Positions 25,601 to 40,600 of a stretch of 64,000 nt of DNA are shown in pieces. Each line of letters opens with the position of its first letter. Within the stretch, counting starts at the first letter, position 1. A model generated the notes under the pieces. The model was not told the origin of the DNA, did no database searches, and saw only the letters and a program-made list of their open reading frames with translations. The stretch is from Taeniopygia guttata (taxonomy: Eukaryota > Chordata > Aves > Passeriformes > Estrildidae): positions 28,669,501-28,733,500 of the forward strand of contig NC_133032.1 of assembly GCF_048771995.1 (NCBI RefSeq), written 5' to 3'. Both the position numbers and the translations under genes were made by a program.

Positions 25601-28600
25601 CATGGTAAATATAAATCATATTGTTTGGAGCTGATTGACATGGGCTTATTCCTTGAAAAGCTGACGTCTCCTCCTGGTTTTCATGTGGAGTACTAATGTG
25701 AGTAGATTGGCCTTGCTAATTAAAACTCTTTTGGAATGGAGCTTGGCATTTGATAATGATCTGGGGAGTGGGAAGGTGTGTGCTGAGCCTCTCCTAAGGG
25801 GAATTGCATGTTGTGCAGTAGCATTAATAAAATAGGTTTGTCTCTACAAAGAAACAAATCTTTGAGCTGGTGATCTATTGGTGTGTTGCTTGCAATTCTA
25901 TTTATAAACTTGGGGAACATGTGCTTTAAAAAAAAAAAAAATTGTCAGAAAGATTGAGCCTAGAAGTTGCCAAAATTTGACACCTGCTTTCTATGAAATA
26001 CTGCTGATTCCAGGTAATATCTGCTTGCCTAATTATTTTTTTCAATTAATTTCCACTTCTGTCTGAGGAGGTGACTGTGACTGTGTAGGTCAGTGTTACC
26101 AAATCAGTATTTTGTTCCTCATAAAGCACTAGTGTTCCTCTGGAAGCTAAAAAATAAGCCATCAGCCATGTTTTTTAGGATATCAGAGGCAAAATTCTTG
26201 TGCTTATTTTTCCAAATACTTGTTCTTTTTTCTCAGAGTCAGTCTAAATCGATGACCTTCCTTTGGGTGCCCAAATATCTCCAACACTTGACCTTGCCCT
26301 CCTCTCTGCACCATGTATTAGTAAATACACTAGAGTGCTATTTTATTGACATTATTCCCATCTCTTGCTTGGCAAAAGATAATGTCATGCAGCTGTGGCT
26401 GGGATTGGCTGTCCTAATGGAATTCAGCTATTGTTGGTTTTTGTGGGTTTTTTCCCTGTTGCGTTACATGGTACACATATTATAAGATATGTATAATACA
26501 GCTCCAAGGGGATTGGAAAAGAAATTAGGGCATAGTCTTCATGCATGCTGCCAGAGCCTGAGTTACATCCACAACCAAATGAACTTGTGATTATGTAAAA
26601 ATAAAATAAAAAGTAGGGAATGTGGCACAGTGACTGCATTGTGGTTATTACATAGGCTATAATTAGTGCTTGGAGTGAAATGTAGTTGGAGTGTAACTGT
26701 AATCCACAACAGGATTGCTGTGGAGCTCAAGAGCTCATGTAGTCCATCTTTTTGTCCCAAACTTTCCTTTTTTCTCTTTGTCTGGCTTTTTTTGATTTCC
26801 AGAGCCTATGAATTCACAGACTTTTCACATTGTTTTCCATTATCCTCACTGTGGTGACATTTTCCCCAATGTGTAGTGTCAATGTTGTTACATTATGCCA
26901 AGCCTGTCACACTTTTCTTTTTATACATTAACATAGAAATTTTCATGATTTTTTGCTTAGTATCAAGGGTCTAGAAATGTCATTAAATATCTCTGGATAA
27001 TGAAGCCCTAGAAAAAATATTGTAGGTAGGCTGTGGTAGCAAAGATTTGTAAGAGCAGCTTGTAATGACATTAGGTCAGAAATCACATGCATTGTATTGT
27101 TTGTACTTCAAAAAGGGAATTGTCTGTTCTGGAAATTGGAGTGGATGATTTCTTAAGGTCCTTGTTGGATTACAGACTTAACTATAACCTGTGACCAAAA
27201 ACATTTAAGGTGAATAATGGAACATTAGAAAAGTAAAATCATGAGCTCTTGCAGGACCTTACTTTGCTACAAAATAGACAGGCTTCTTTTCATGCTCGGG
27301 TTACTAACTATATTCACAATTAAAGTAGCTTTTCTCCAAGACTGTTCACAGTAAAGTCTTCAGTTTTGGTCTCCTAAGCAGTGTATTCAGTGCATCCAAC
27401 TGATTGAAAATGTAGTTTGTAGCTGTAAATTAACTCTTGATAACTTAATAATTTCAGCTATGTACACTTCGCTTTTTGGTATTCCTTTTTCTGCATAGGG
27501 AAAATATGTGCCATCTTTCTTCCCTTTGTAACCTCAGAACTGGACTGATTTTCTGTGAGCATGGTTTTTCTCTGTGTTTTAATCCCCACTCAGGTTCAGA
27601 GAAATACAGTAACTTTGTTTTTTCATAGCAGCTGGCTTCAGGGTCAGGCTGGGTACTGGTGGCCACTGGAAAGATGGTCTGGGTGCTCACTCACCAGTAT
27701 AGATGGCAGCAGCAGTATCCAGCATGGCACAAAGCAGGAGTAATAGAGAAACTAGCCCAACACCGCGTATTGGATGGCTAAGGAGGATCTTTGCATGAGA
27801 GTTTAGAGGAACTGACAGTTCTGTGTTGGATGGCTTGATTAAGGAGAGATTTGGGACAGAAGAGTGGCAAGGATTTAAGGCAGAGCAATGTAGGATATCT
27901 CTTACAGCCTGCCTCAAGAATAAATATTTTTCTTTGTTTTGATGCTGTCCAAAATACCCAAATTTAATCTCATCTGAAATATTTGACTTTTGTACTCTCC
28001 ACTGACAGCTTTTATTATTTTTGTGTTCTTACTCAGGTCTACTCAAGGAAGTAGAATTTTTATCAAAGGAGAAACTTGAGCTTCAGTGTCAGGCAGAAAA
28101 GGACCATTCAAACTTACGCTCTCAGATGAAGGTGTTGGAGGTGGAACTGGAAGAGCAGCTGCAAAGTAACCAAGACCTGGCTACGAAGTTACTGGAGATT
28201 ACTGAATTAAAACAGCAAATTGAAGTTCTTGAAAAGCAGCTTAAAAACCAGCGGCAGTTCATGGATGTAAGTAAGAGACCACATTTCTATGGGTTTGGAG
28301 GTGATAAATTCTCATCCTGGTTGGACACGTGAAGGTGGTTCCCAAAATGGGCTGGCTTCAGTTTTGGTTGAAATTAAGACCTTGGTGTTACAGTCTCATG
28401 GGAAAAAAAAAAAAAAAGTTAAATTTTCAATTCAGTTTTTGTAGTATTGCAGGGTAATTTTTAGTTTTAATAAAAATGAAATTGTTTTAATAAAAATTTA
28501 ATTGTAGTTTATATGCATGTTGAAGTCAGAAAGGTGCTTTCTCTTTTTTATTTCCCTGTCACTGTAGATATTCTTTTAGGACTACAAGAAGGTAGTCTTG

Positions 28601-31600
28601 ATTAATTGTTAATAATTAGGTAATTATTTTTTTAAGTTAACAGTTTCTTCACCATAAAAACAAACCCCAATTATTCTTGTACTCAGGATTGTAATGAAGT
28701 CTTTAAAAAGATTTTGTTTCTCTCTGGCTGGTTTTACAGGAACAAGCCATAGAAAGGGAACATGAACGCGATGATTTTCAGCAGGAAATTCAGAAATTGG
28801 AAGAACAGTTAAAACTGTCAGCAAAATCACAGACTTCAGGACAGTCCAGAGAGCATAGGGTGAGTAAAATCAGACTTGGTGGCTAATGGAGTTAGTATAT
28901 TACAATTAAATACCAAAACTCTATGTTCTGGGGCATCTAGCTCTTGGGAGACTTTTTTTCCTCTGTTACCCAGAGAGCAGATTTTTCCCCAGCTGATTGA
29001 ACTACATTTAGGCAACGAGGGTGCGCTTAGATTATTTATAATATTTGTTATGGAGATGGAAATGTTATGTTTTATTGATATAATGTATGTTATTTATATT
29101 ATTTGTTATGGAAATCGAAAGAACTGTTGTATGTGCTTTGCAGTCAAGTTTGAGTCTGGTTTAAAGGACCCTCTGGGCCTGGTTTAAATGAACCAAGGAG
29201 GACAACAACACTACAGACACTCCACTCTGAAAAGTACCTCAGAGGAATGACTTCTAGGTTCTAAATGTGTTTATTTTTTCCACCTAAACAATTGCCTGCA
29301 TGCCTCATTCTATTTAAGTTTATAAATGAGTCCTTGTTTACACAGTTTTGTTTGTTTGATGCTTGGCTTCAAAGATTAACTTTTGCTTTTTTTTCTTTTT
29401 GATTGTTTATTTTTTTTTCACATAAATGAACATTATACAGAACTATGAATTGATTCTACAGGTATGGAAAACAGCATGAATGTCTCTTAACTTTTCTTTC
29501 CTTTTCCTTTCAATCCCTTCTAGATACGCTTTAGCTTTTTTCCTCTTCTTGATATGTCAAGGTGTGACTTGGAGCTAAGAATACAGGTTTTAAGGTGGCA
29601 GAATTCTTGCAGGGGAATGAACAACTGCTTTCATTTTAATTTCCTCTACAGAAGTACTTAGCTCTCCTGGCTTATTGTTCAGAGGTGTTACAGGCAGTTA
29701 TTCACTGAAACAGCCTTTTGGTGTTAAAGGAGAAATTGAGGTTTGGAGCCTGCAACAAAGATACTGGAATGGTGATGATAAAACTGGGCCTTTTGTTCCT
29801 GGTCTTGCTCTTATCAAAACTTGTAAAGTAGTTAAATTCATTTCCATCTATTTATGTGTAGTAATGGAATTGCATACTTCAGTATTAGAGTTGCACATCC
29901 ATATCTCCAATATGAATGAATTTCCAGGGAATTAATTTTCCATGCTGAAAAAATAAATGCTGTAGCTTTGCAACCTCTCAGAAAGGATTAAAACTTATTT
30001 GGAGAAAAACACACAAGGATGGTAACTAAGCAAGTGACATTTGTGGGTAGGGTGAGGTATGCAGGCATTCTCTGCCAGGAAATGTCAGTATTTTTTCAGT
30101 TGTTTAATGCAGCTGTAACATCAGTAAGTGCTTAACTCACTCCAAATCAGCTCAAGTGAACTCCTGATTTCTGCCTGTAGCAGTTATAACAAGTTTCCCC
30201 CTCTGGTGTTTATTATGTACAAGGTATGTGTAAGTGGGATTATTTTGTGGAAAGAGTGCTGACTGGTTCTTGGCAGCTGCACTGTGAGAGTGAAGGTTAT
30301 GTGGAAGCGTTTTCTTAGCTACAGGATTGCAGCACCAGCTTTCTAGCAATGTGTGTTAAAAACATGCTTTTTATGTCTGAAGTATCATAGTTTGGGAATT
30401 CTGATGCCAAAATCTTGTAGCATTAGAAAGATTAGACTTCTAGGAGATTTTTCTATACCCAAAAGCTCTACTGTAAGACCTGTGTTATGGTTAGCAGTAG
30501 TTAGTTGCTGATGAGATGAGACGGGAGTAAGATGCAGACACGTGCTTGTGCCTGTAAGCAACTTGAAAATGTAATGTTCATAACTTTTGGTTTTCTTAAC
30601 CACCCTCCCTGTTTATTATTTGACTCATCAATTTGCTCAGGCACATTTTCCTGCTTTAGTAATATCTGCACAATACTTTGAAGATCTAAAAACCTATGTT
30701 AATGCAAAGAATTTTTATTTCATAATGTTGAAGTGGGATTTACATGAATTCAGACACTTTTTGATGAACAAAACATTTATTTTGTAAAATCCCATCTTCC
30801 TTGCTCATGGGTATTGACCAAATTACTTCACCATTCCCACCACTTTCCTGCCTGAGCTTGCTTTCACTATGCTAAATGACTTTTTCACACCCTGAGATAG
30901 TCTGTCACACCAAAGCTCCTAGCCTTGCCTTCACCTTGATTACTGGGATTAATGAATGACTGTTTTCCTGCAGCTAAAATTCAAAATTTCTATCCACTTC
31001 ATATTTAAATGATTTTTGGAAAGCAATATACCTGTCCTGTGTTGGCTCCTGGGAGTCTCTCTGCATATTTATCCTTCAGTTCTTGGTATCTTCCTCTAAA
31101 CTGGAATTCCTTGGAATATTGGAAGAGGGGATTCTGAGGTTACAGAAATAAATCCATTGCTATTATTAATAACTCATGTAATCTTGGTGAGTTTTTAATC
31201 TGATAGCCAAGTAACCCTGTCACCAAAACCCTCCTTTGAGAGTATACCTTCATCTAGTACTTTGAGAGTACTGCAGATGTTAAGAGAGTAATCAAACATG
31301 TACCTAAGAGCTGCTGCATTTGGAAAACAAGATTTCAGAAAGCTAACTTTTTCTTACTTTCTATGCATATTTAGTTTTATTTTCACCTGAGATTTTAGCA
31401 CCACTTTGATCCGTAGTAAAACCTCCTTCAGTGTGAAATGACTCTTGCTTTCAACTGCAGGAAATCTGTTCATATTGCCTGAATATCTGTATACTGTGAC
31501 TTCTGTGTAGGTAGAATCTTTGCAAGCAGAAATAAAAGAGAAGATGGATGATTACAATAAACTGTTACTAGAAAAGGAGCGAAAACACCAAGAAATTGCA

Positions 31601-34600
31601 GCTCGTGATAAAGAGATAGAAAATCTGGTGGCACAGATCCAAGAGCTGAAGCTCAGGGGTGCTGAGGTCTCAAAGACTGTACACAGCTTGGAACAACAGC
31701 TGCAGAAAATGAAGAAAGTGGAAACTGAACTGAAACAGGTAATTTTTAAATCCTTATTTAAATGGGGTTGCCATTACATGGCAGTGGCTTTTTGGGGGTT
31801 GTCAGTCGTGTTTGCAGCACTATGTGGTACTCAGCGGTGAGTTAAACTGGTGTATTAATGGCACATATCACAGCCACAGTTTTATATAATCTCTGGTTCT
31901 ACAAACTCTTAAGTCCATTATAGACTTACATACTACTTGTAAGTAGTATGTACTTAGATATTATTTATAAGACCTAAGTACATCTCAAAGTCCTACTATG
32001 AAGGCTGCTTTTAACAGTTGTCATGTTTGCTGTTTCAGAGCTGCTCTTGAGCTTGTCTGCAAGTTTCTGAGAAGGTGGTGTTACTGAAAATCAAACACTG
32101 AGGGTTTTTAATAAGTACCTGTGTTATTAATCAAATTATCTTAATCTGTAGCCCTTCTTGCTCTGGGTCTGAAGCCACATCTGTTTGCCAGAGTCTAAAA
32201 CTTCTAGCACTTTGTTACTACTACTGAGTTAATCACAGCCTAGAGTTAAGAATTACAGTCCATTTAGTAAAAGTTACCATACATCTGAGTAACTTTCCCT
32301 GCCATCTGAAACTAAATGTTCAGTGTCCTACCCTTGGATTGACCCAGCTCCTGAGAAGGACTGTGAGAAGGAAGATCAAAAACCTTTTTTTTTTTTCAAT
32401 AAAATAAGCTATAGTAGCTTGGCAGATCACGGGTTGGACAAACTTAGTGCTGCTTTATCACATTCTGACTGAACTTGATGTATTTGTGAGTAGGTTTTGA
32501 CCTACCCAGAACTCTTAATTTCTTAAACTGTGTCCATCTGTCAGATTTAGTTTGGCACATATATGGTATCATAACAAATTTTGAAATGGCTAGAAGAACA
32601 AGATGTTATATTCTTAAACATATAAAGTGTTGTGTAACTGAGAAAGTGTCATTTATCACTGAATGCTAAATTTTCTAAAGTTGTTAAACTTGAATTACAA
32701 AAAGCAAAGGGATAAAAACTTAAATGAGCTAAAAGCATTCAGTTGTCTTGAATTCCTATTTCTTTATAGGCCACTGGGATTATGTACTTCTCTTCTTGTA
32801 CTGGGTGTGTCAGGGTCAATGAAATGTTTCAACAGGATTGTTCTGGTTAAGTAGGTTTGTATATTGACAGCAATTAATTCTAACATGAAAAAAAAAATCA
32901 TTTTTCAGGATAAAGAGGCATTGCAACAGCAGCAGTACAATAACCTGATTCAGATCTCTGCCCTGCAGTCTAAACTGGATGAAGCGAGGCACCGAGTGCC
33001 AGTGGATGGCACTTCTGCCCCAGTGCTGAAGGAGCAGCTACAGGCAGAGCAGGAAGCACTTCAGGCCAAGGAGAGAGAGGTGACAGCTTTGGGAGGGTTC
33101 TACAGACTCTGACTTGCTTTGGCCTCAAGGAACCTTCCTTTTTCTTGCTTTATTCTGTGCTCATCTCCCTTCCTGCTGGAAACTGTCTTGTGATGACTCA
33201 CGTTACTTTGAGACTGATCACTGTCAGTTGTAAACTGATTTTCCTTTCCTTCCAAAGTTGAAGTAGGTAGATAAGTTTTTGTTTGAGAGTGAGAGATAAT
33301 TATTATATAATTTTTATATATTTCTATATTATATAATTTTTAGATAGTTTTTATATATTACTACACCATGATGGTGTAATTTAGCCTCTTTTGAGATAAC
33401 GTTTGTGGTGAATTTTTGTGTCAAGCTAAGAAGAAACACAGAGAAGTTGCTCACAATATCTGGAACTCCTACTGGATTTACAGTATAAATGCATACACAA
33501 CCCCACTGTATGTTTATATTATTATAATATCTGTGATGTAGTCCAGTTAAAGATGTATACAGAAGAAAAACAGGAGTGATCCTTCAGTCAATTGTACACC
33601 ATTCTTTCAAGAGCAGTACAAGATAATAAAAATTAATTTCTTCAAGATGGAATTTCCATTTCTCTTATGAAGTCTGATTTCAACAATCATAATTCCCAAA
33701 GCTACTATACCTTGCTACCCATTAAGGCAAGAGATGATAAAAACAGTGGATGGCAGCATCACACTGCAGAGAAAAGTGTGATTGTTGAATCATCTCTTTG
33801 TTTGTGTTGTTGGGATTGGCACTGCAAGGCTTGTTTCTGGCTTCTGGGACGACAAGGATGGTGTTTATATTGACTGCTTATCTTTGTTGCACATCAAATG
33901 CTAATTTGTTTCATATTGTTACATTAAATGACATCACAATGTATCTTTTGGGAGCAGGTAGATTTTTTTTTTTTTTAAAAAAGTAAAACAAACCCACCTT
34001 TGCAGTACTTTGGTTTTGCAGATGAGGAGCTGGAATACAAGCTTCTCAATCTTTATACTTATTTATTTATGTTTGATTTGTGCAAGTTGATTAGAGTTTA
34101 AATCACTGAATTTGCTGAAATTACTTCCTGTCGTTAAATAATACAATCAATGAAGTTTTATCTGAAAGGATTTAATTAAAACAGCTATGCATTTTAATTT
34201 TTTTTAGATTGCAAGCTTGCTAGACCAAGTAGAACAATATAAAGATAACTTGAGCAAGAAAGATGAGGAGATATTGCAGCTGAACTTGCAGTTAGAGATA
34301 CAAAAAAACTTCAGTACTTCCAACATCATCCAGCTTCAGGCAGAGAATGCACACTTGCAGGTAGGTTCCTCTGGCTTTAGTGCACTGCCTAAAATGTCAG
34401 ATTTGCTTTTTTGAGTGCTGAGGTCTTCATCTCAGGATGTTGTAAACAGATACTGGCTTTGTTTCTCTTGCCATCAGAATGTTGCATTACCCTTACAAGA
34501 CTAATGCTGGGTATTGTAAAACCAAAGCCTCCGAGTATTCCAGATTCATGCTTGTAGCATTATCTTCTACAGTGATTTGATTTAAATCAAGAGCTGAGGT

Positions 34601-37600
34601 TATTTTCTGGGTTGGGGCGGTCTAACAGTGGTGTGAACCTGAAGAAGCTGTAGTTGTGTTCCTGAGCTCTTCACCATTATAGTAAATAAGAGAATATTTA
34701 AATAAATCCCCTAGTTCTGCTCTGCCATTAGTTTGAGAGAGAAAATCAGTCCTTTCTAATGAGATTTTTGTTTTCTCTGGTCAGGAGGATCTAACAAAGC
34801 TTCATGTGAAGCAAAGCCAGGACCTGGGTATTAGTGATTCCTCAGCTTTGTCATTCCCACAAGCACTGCTTGAAGAAAAGAATCAAGAAATCGATCACTT
34901 GAATGAGCAGATGAAGAGACTTCAGCATGAGCTGCAGAATGCTCTGGAGAATAGAGTAAGAGTGCTTATTATATGTTCATTGCTTGATTTTTGGGGGAAT
35001 CAAGGTGTGCAGATTCTTATTGAAAATGAAATCTGTTTGATAATTTTCTTAGGAAAGTAGAGGTTATTTTGAGACATTACCAGCTGAAATATGTGGATTT
35101 TTTTTCTGCTGTTACATGTGTGATTTGATGCCTGTGTGATTCAGAAGAGAAATATAAACTCTGTGTGCAATAATAATTGCCTACATACAGTAATATTCAC
35201 TCCTTTTGCTTAGGTTGCAGAAGACCAAAGACCTGAAATTGAAGAACTCAGATCGCTGGTCGAGCACCTTCGCCTTGACCAGGAGAGGCTGCGTAAGGAC
35301 AAGGATGAAGAGGTGGAGCAACTCCATGGAGTCATTGAGAAGCTTCAGAAAGAGCTGGCACAATTTGGACCAGTATGTCATGAAGATAGTGACAACCCAG
35401 TTTATTTCTATGAAGTTGCCTTGGAAAAGTCAGTGGAAAACCTTCAGAATGAGTTGAAGAAGGAACTGGTAGATTGTCAAGGTGATGCTGATGCAAATAG
35501 AAGAAACGAATCAGTGCACTCCAAAATGAGAGAACTTCAGCAGGAACTGGAGCTTGTTTCAGCTTCTAAAGAAGCTTTGCAGGAGCAACTGGAAAGAAAG
35601 GAATTGCAACTCAAAACCGAAGTGGAAGCTTTGGAGAAAAAATGCCAACGGCTGCGAGAGTCATCAGAGCAGTCTGTTGCAGAGCTCACCTCCCTGAGAA
35701 TCCAGCACCAGGCACTTCAGGAAGAATACAGGGTTTCCCAAACTCTGTTGTCTCAGAGAGAGGCTGAGACAAAGATGACTACATCTCGAGTTCAAGAACT
35801 TGAAGATAAGGTGAGAGAAAAGGAAGCAAATATTTTAGAGAAAGAGATGCAAATTAAGACAATGGCAGATCAAAGAGAAGCTGACACAACTGAGCTGCAG
35901 TACTTAACAGAAAAAGCAGCAGAGCTCCAAACAGAGTTGGAAAAGAGAGGTGCAAGTCAGGCACAGGATGTTTACAATCTTCAATTAGAAGTTTCTAGAC
36001 TTGATTTCCAGGTGCAAGCACTGAATCAGAAAGAAGTAGCTTACCTGAGAGAAATCAAGGAACTGCAGGGGAGCACTGCAAAACTGAAAGGTGAAATCAA
36101 GGCCCATATGAAAGAGCTCGAAGCCCTACGATTGGAAAGAGATGAAATTCTTTCACAGTTGGAGTCTTGCAAGCTGGAGGAGCAAGTAGGTCATGAAGAG
36201 ACTCAATTTCTCAAGCCATTCTGCCAGAGTAAAAGAAAAGATGGAGACTTTAAAAATGGAATGCAGGAATTAGAAGCTAATATTGATCAGTCATTTGGAG
36301 TATTGGCTTCCCCTACTGCTAAACTGGTACATTATTTGATTTTTAATAATATTATTCGTTTTGGTGAGATTTTTTTAAAATAATGTATTTCTAGGTTAAT
36401 AAATTAAATACATTTTCCCCATTTTACTCAATTTTGCCTGCAAGAATGGTTAGTAGGTGATATCCCTTCTTTCTTTCCACCTGTGAGTTCTTTCCAGCTT
36501 AATTTTTTTCCTCCTGAATTATTGAGGATGGAGAGTGAGAGGATGGGTATCTGCAAGCCAAGCAATGAGCCCACCATGAGCTACCAAGACTGTTTGCCAT
36601 TCTTCATGGCTGTATTGGAGAACTATTTGAAAACACTTCATCATGTCTCCTTTTCTTTTCAGAAATTCTTATTCAGTGTGATTCTTTCTTGTCATTATTC
36701 TGAATCTTCTCTAGAACCATTTGCTCCACGTAACCTAATCTTAAATTCTTATTAAATCACTTCATTTTAGAAAGCAGTAGGACTCAGGTGACCCTTTTTC
36801 AGAGAGCTGTAGAAATCTGTCATACACCAAGTTACTGTCTTTAAAGGCTGGTTTACAGAGGTAATAAGTGCTAATTAAGAGGGTTTATATGAAGAGTTGG
36901 AGTATACAGGAAAGGAAAAACATTCAATGCCAGGCTTACATGGATTTTCAGGGCTCTGCTTGGCAGTATGTTACAATAATCATCCAATGTAGATGACTTA
37001 TTTAAAAGAAATGATAGGATAATTGCTATGTATAATGACATACTTATTTTTAAAGCAGAAATGAAGAGTGTAGCTATGCAAAACATGTGATCATTCCTGG
37101 TGTTTGTATTTTTATTTGCCTGAAAGTTCAAGGTTGGGACAGTGCCATCTGGGTGACACTGTACATTCAGGGCCTGCCCCAGAAATCTCTCAGGAAAAAG
37201 AAATAGGTGGGAAAAGTGTTAAATGGCCCATGCAGATTGATGTACTTCAAACCATGGGATGTGTCTGTAACAAGGCAGCAGACTTCCAGTCCAGTGGCTA
37301 CTGGACCATGTTTTTTATGCAGGTAGGGATTGTCAGATCTCTGTTTAAAAAAACTGAATTAATTGAGGATTCAATGAAGAGATAATTGGTAACATTCTTA
37401 AGGATATCAGGGAATGCTGGCATGCTGGGGGCAGTTAAATTATTTAAAAAAACACTTTTCAGGTAGAAACTCAGACTCTGAAAGGTTTCAATTGATTGTG
37501 TCAGTACATGTATTTCCATGTTTAAGTGGAAGTTTTTAAGTAGGCTGAGGAGGGATAATTATCAAAATTGGAGAATATGTTGATGCAAAGTAAATAAACT

Positions 37601-40600
37601 ACCATGTCTTCAAGCATTCATTACAATAGACTTCTTTTTCTATGGATCTAGCTCATCCAGATATTAGAAAAAGTATAATGCAGCATTCTTAAAGGAGCAA
37701 AGAACCCCTCCTATATTTATGCTTGGGTTCCAAAGTGGAAACAATGTGAAAATCAGGAAATGTATTAAAATGAAAGCTGGAGGAGCAACAAAATGAGTAA
37801 AGTCCTGGCAGCTGGCACTGGGCTTAAAACAGATGTTGAAGAGGGACGATTAACACAAAAGGATTAAGTTGATGGCCTAAAATGAGAGGGATGACAATTA
37901 GTCACTGTATCTGACAAACTAACAGGTATGGAGGATCAAATGAAATTTCCATGTTGACAGATTTAAAATAATATAAAATATCTTCTCAAATAGTGCATTA
38001 TTTAGACTCAGTCACAGAATCAGAGGTTAAGAGTAATTTTACCTTAAAATTACTTAAAGCAATTGATGGAAAAATTGATCAATTCTAAAAGGTCTTTAAG
38101 TGCATGTTTCTCAGTTTGTAAAATCATACTCTAATTCTATTAAACAATTAATGTGTATTATTTCATTATAGGAAAAAGATGACGCTATGTTTGACGTGAC
38201 ATTTCACAATAAAAATCCAAAAACACAGATGAAGCAATCGCAAGAAAATATCTTTTGCCAGGAGTTGGACATGATCCACAGCTCTGAAGGGGATCAAGAT
38301 TTGAAAAAGCATTGCCAGCAAATGTTGGAAATTCATCAAACTCCTGATTCACCAAAACACAATTTGAGCATAGACAAAGAGACTCCAAAAGATTACCAGA
38401 ATTTAATTGCAAGTATGTCTTCATGGGGCTCGCCTGAGATCATGAGAAAGCAAGATATAAGCATGGAGCTTCAACCAGTGCTTCACCTGACACCCTTCTC
38501 AGAAGCTGAAAACACAGACTTTCAAATTGTGCACACAAGGTCATCCCTAGAAGCAGAGAATTCCATATCACTGGGATTTTCTAACCTGGATGAAAATGGC
38601 AGTGGGGATGCAGCAGTGGGAGTAGATAGAAGATCTCCAGCTTTCTCTGAAAGTACCTATACTGTTGATGATGATGAAGCTATGGAGAAGAATCTTCTGG
38701 TAAGTGATACTTCATGTCTGATTTAATTCTTTTTAAACAAGACTGCTCAGCTCTGTCCCCCTGGGATCATTGAGGGGCCACAGGCTCCAAGTAGTAGAAA
38801 GCTACACACTGCTGGGAGTAGGTCCAATGAAGTTCTGGACATACAATTATTAGTTCCTCTCTTACTCTGATAAAAACTGATAAATTTGTTGCACTTAAGG
38901 TGTCAGTAATTGAGCTAAACCTGTAAAACCTTTGCTACCACAGTACTCAGTGTACTCTAACAGCTCTCCACTTCTTCAACAATCTGTTATTGAGTGTTAG
39001 AAGAGACTCTTTCAAAACTGGATAATAGAGGCTTTTTTTTTCATGGCAGTGTTTTATATATTGTATACATATATTTATATATTATCTATATTCTGTAATT
39101 TCACAGGAAGATTAAGTCTATACTTAAGAAAATTTCTCTTTGGCTGTATGTGCCTTGCTTTGATGGGTAATTAAATATAAATATGTGGTATCCTAAGACT
39201 ATTAAAAGAGGAAAACATGGAGATGGAATGGCTTCGCAGTGCACCAGTGTTGCATTAATTGTGGTATTTGCCATCTCCAACACGTGGATCAAGTAGGGAT
39301 TTGCTAAAAATCAGCACACAAAAAAGTTGTCATAAATGCTGAAACCAACAGCTACATTCAGAAAACCAAAGTAACATGAAAATTTTCTTCTCAAGCAGAT
39401 GAGAGAAGCTGATAATTTGACTTTAACCCCTTCTGATTTACAAGATGATGAAAGATCAAGAGCATCTGCCATGAGCGATGGATGTGGCAGCAGTAAGTTG
39501 AACTTTGTAGATTGCTTTTACCTTTCTTACTTTCAATATTAAAACATGTTTCTCCTTTCTCCCATTTTCTTTTACTGTAGTCTTTTATTGGAAAGCTATG
39601 CTTTAGGCAGGTGGTTCTTTGTTAAGAAACATATATATATATGTATGTATATTTATATTGTGCCTGCTTTTACCTTTTCATCTACATACAGGACAGAGGC
39701 AGGGGATTTGAGTCCTGGCTTAAGTACTTAACTACTTTGCTGGTTCTAAAGGCAACTTAAATGATTTTTAACTTGTTTAAGTTAATTGAGATATCAACCA
39801 ACCAATTAAATCTGACCCTGCATTCATACAAGCAGAAGTCATGGTTATTTTGCAAGTGGTTGTTCTACTTTCAAGTTCTTTCCTTATTTATAACACTTTG
39901 TGGGGGATGGTTGTCTCTTTCCTTCAGATACCAGCTCAAATTTGGCAGCTAATTTAAAGCAGGAGCTACAAACATCAGATCACTTAGATGCCAATGTCAT
40001 GGCTTACCTGCGATACCGGGGCATAATTCCAGATATTATGGAATCAATGAAAGAGAAGGAAATACTTTCACCACAGATGAAGGTAACATATGATTAATAT
40101 AAGCATACCAGCAAATTAAAACTGGACAGCAAAAATAAAATGGCAATGTAAAATAGCTGCTACATTTACACTGAAAAGTGTTCTATAGTGGCTTAAACTG
40201 CAAGTTGATGATGGTTCTTGTCCTTGCGTCTCTTGTGACAACATTACTGACATTTGCTTGTACTTGCTAGAATTGAACTAGTTTTGCTAGGACAATACTG
40301 ATGGTGTTTCAGAATGTGGGGGTACAAGGATTGCTTATTCTGCTTTATGGGTTTGCCTTGGAGGCTTCACAGAAAGTTGTTTCAGAAGCAACCATAGCTG
40401 CCTGACATCATGGTCCTCTGCCTGTTCTTGTCATCTTGATGTGATGGAGAGCTGTGGAAACACCAGTGCAAGGTGTGCAGGTCAGAGCCAGTTCGAGCAA
40501 CATGAGGAATATACAGAAGACTGAGCAGTGAGTGCTCACTCTAGTCAGTAATTAAAGTTGAAGAAAGTATATGCCTGGAACTCTTTGGTTTGCTGAGCAA

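Noticed and set aside
39600..39665. TA-rich tract in intron 31 as a second microsatellite
   Set aside because: Only a short, imperfect (TA)/(TG) run; too short to report separately.
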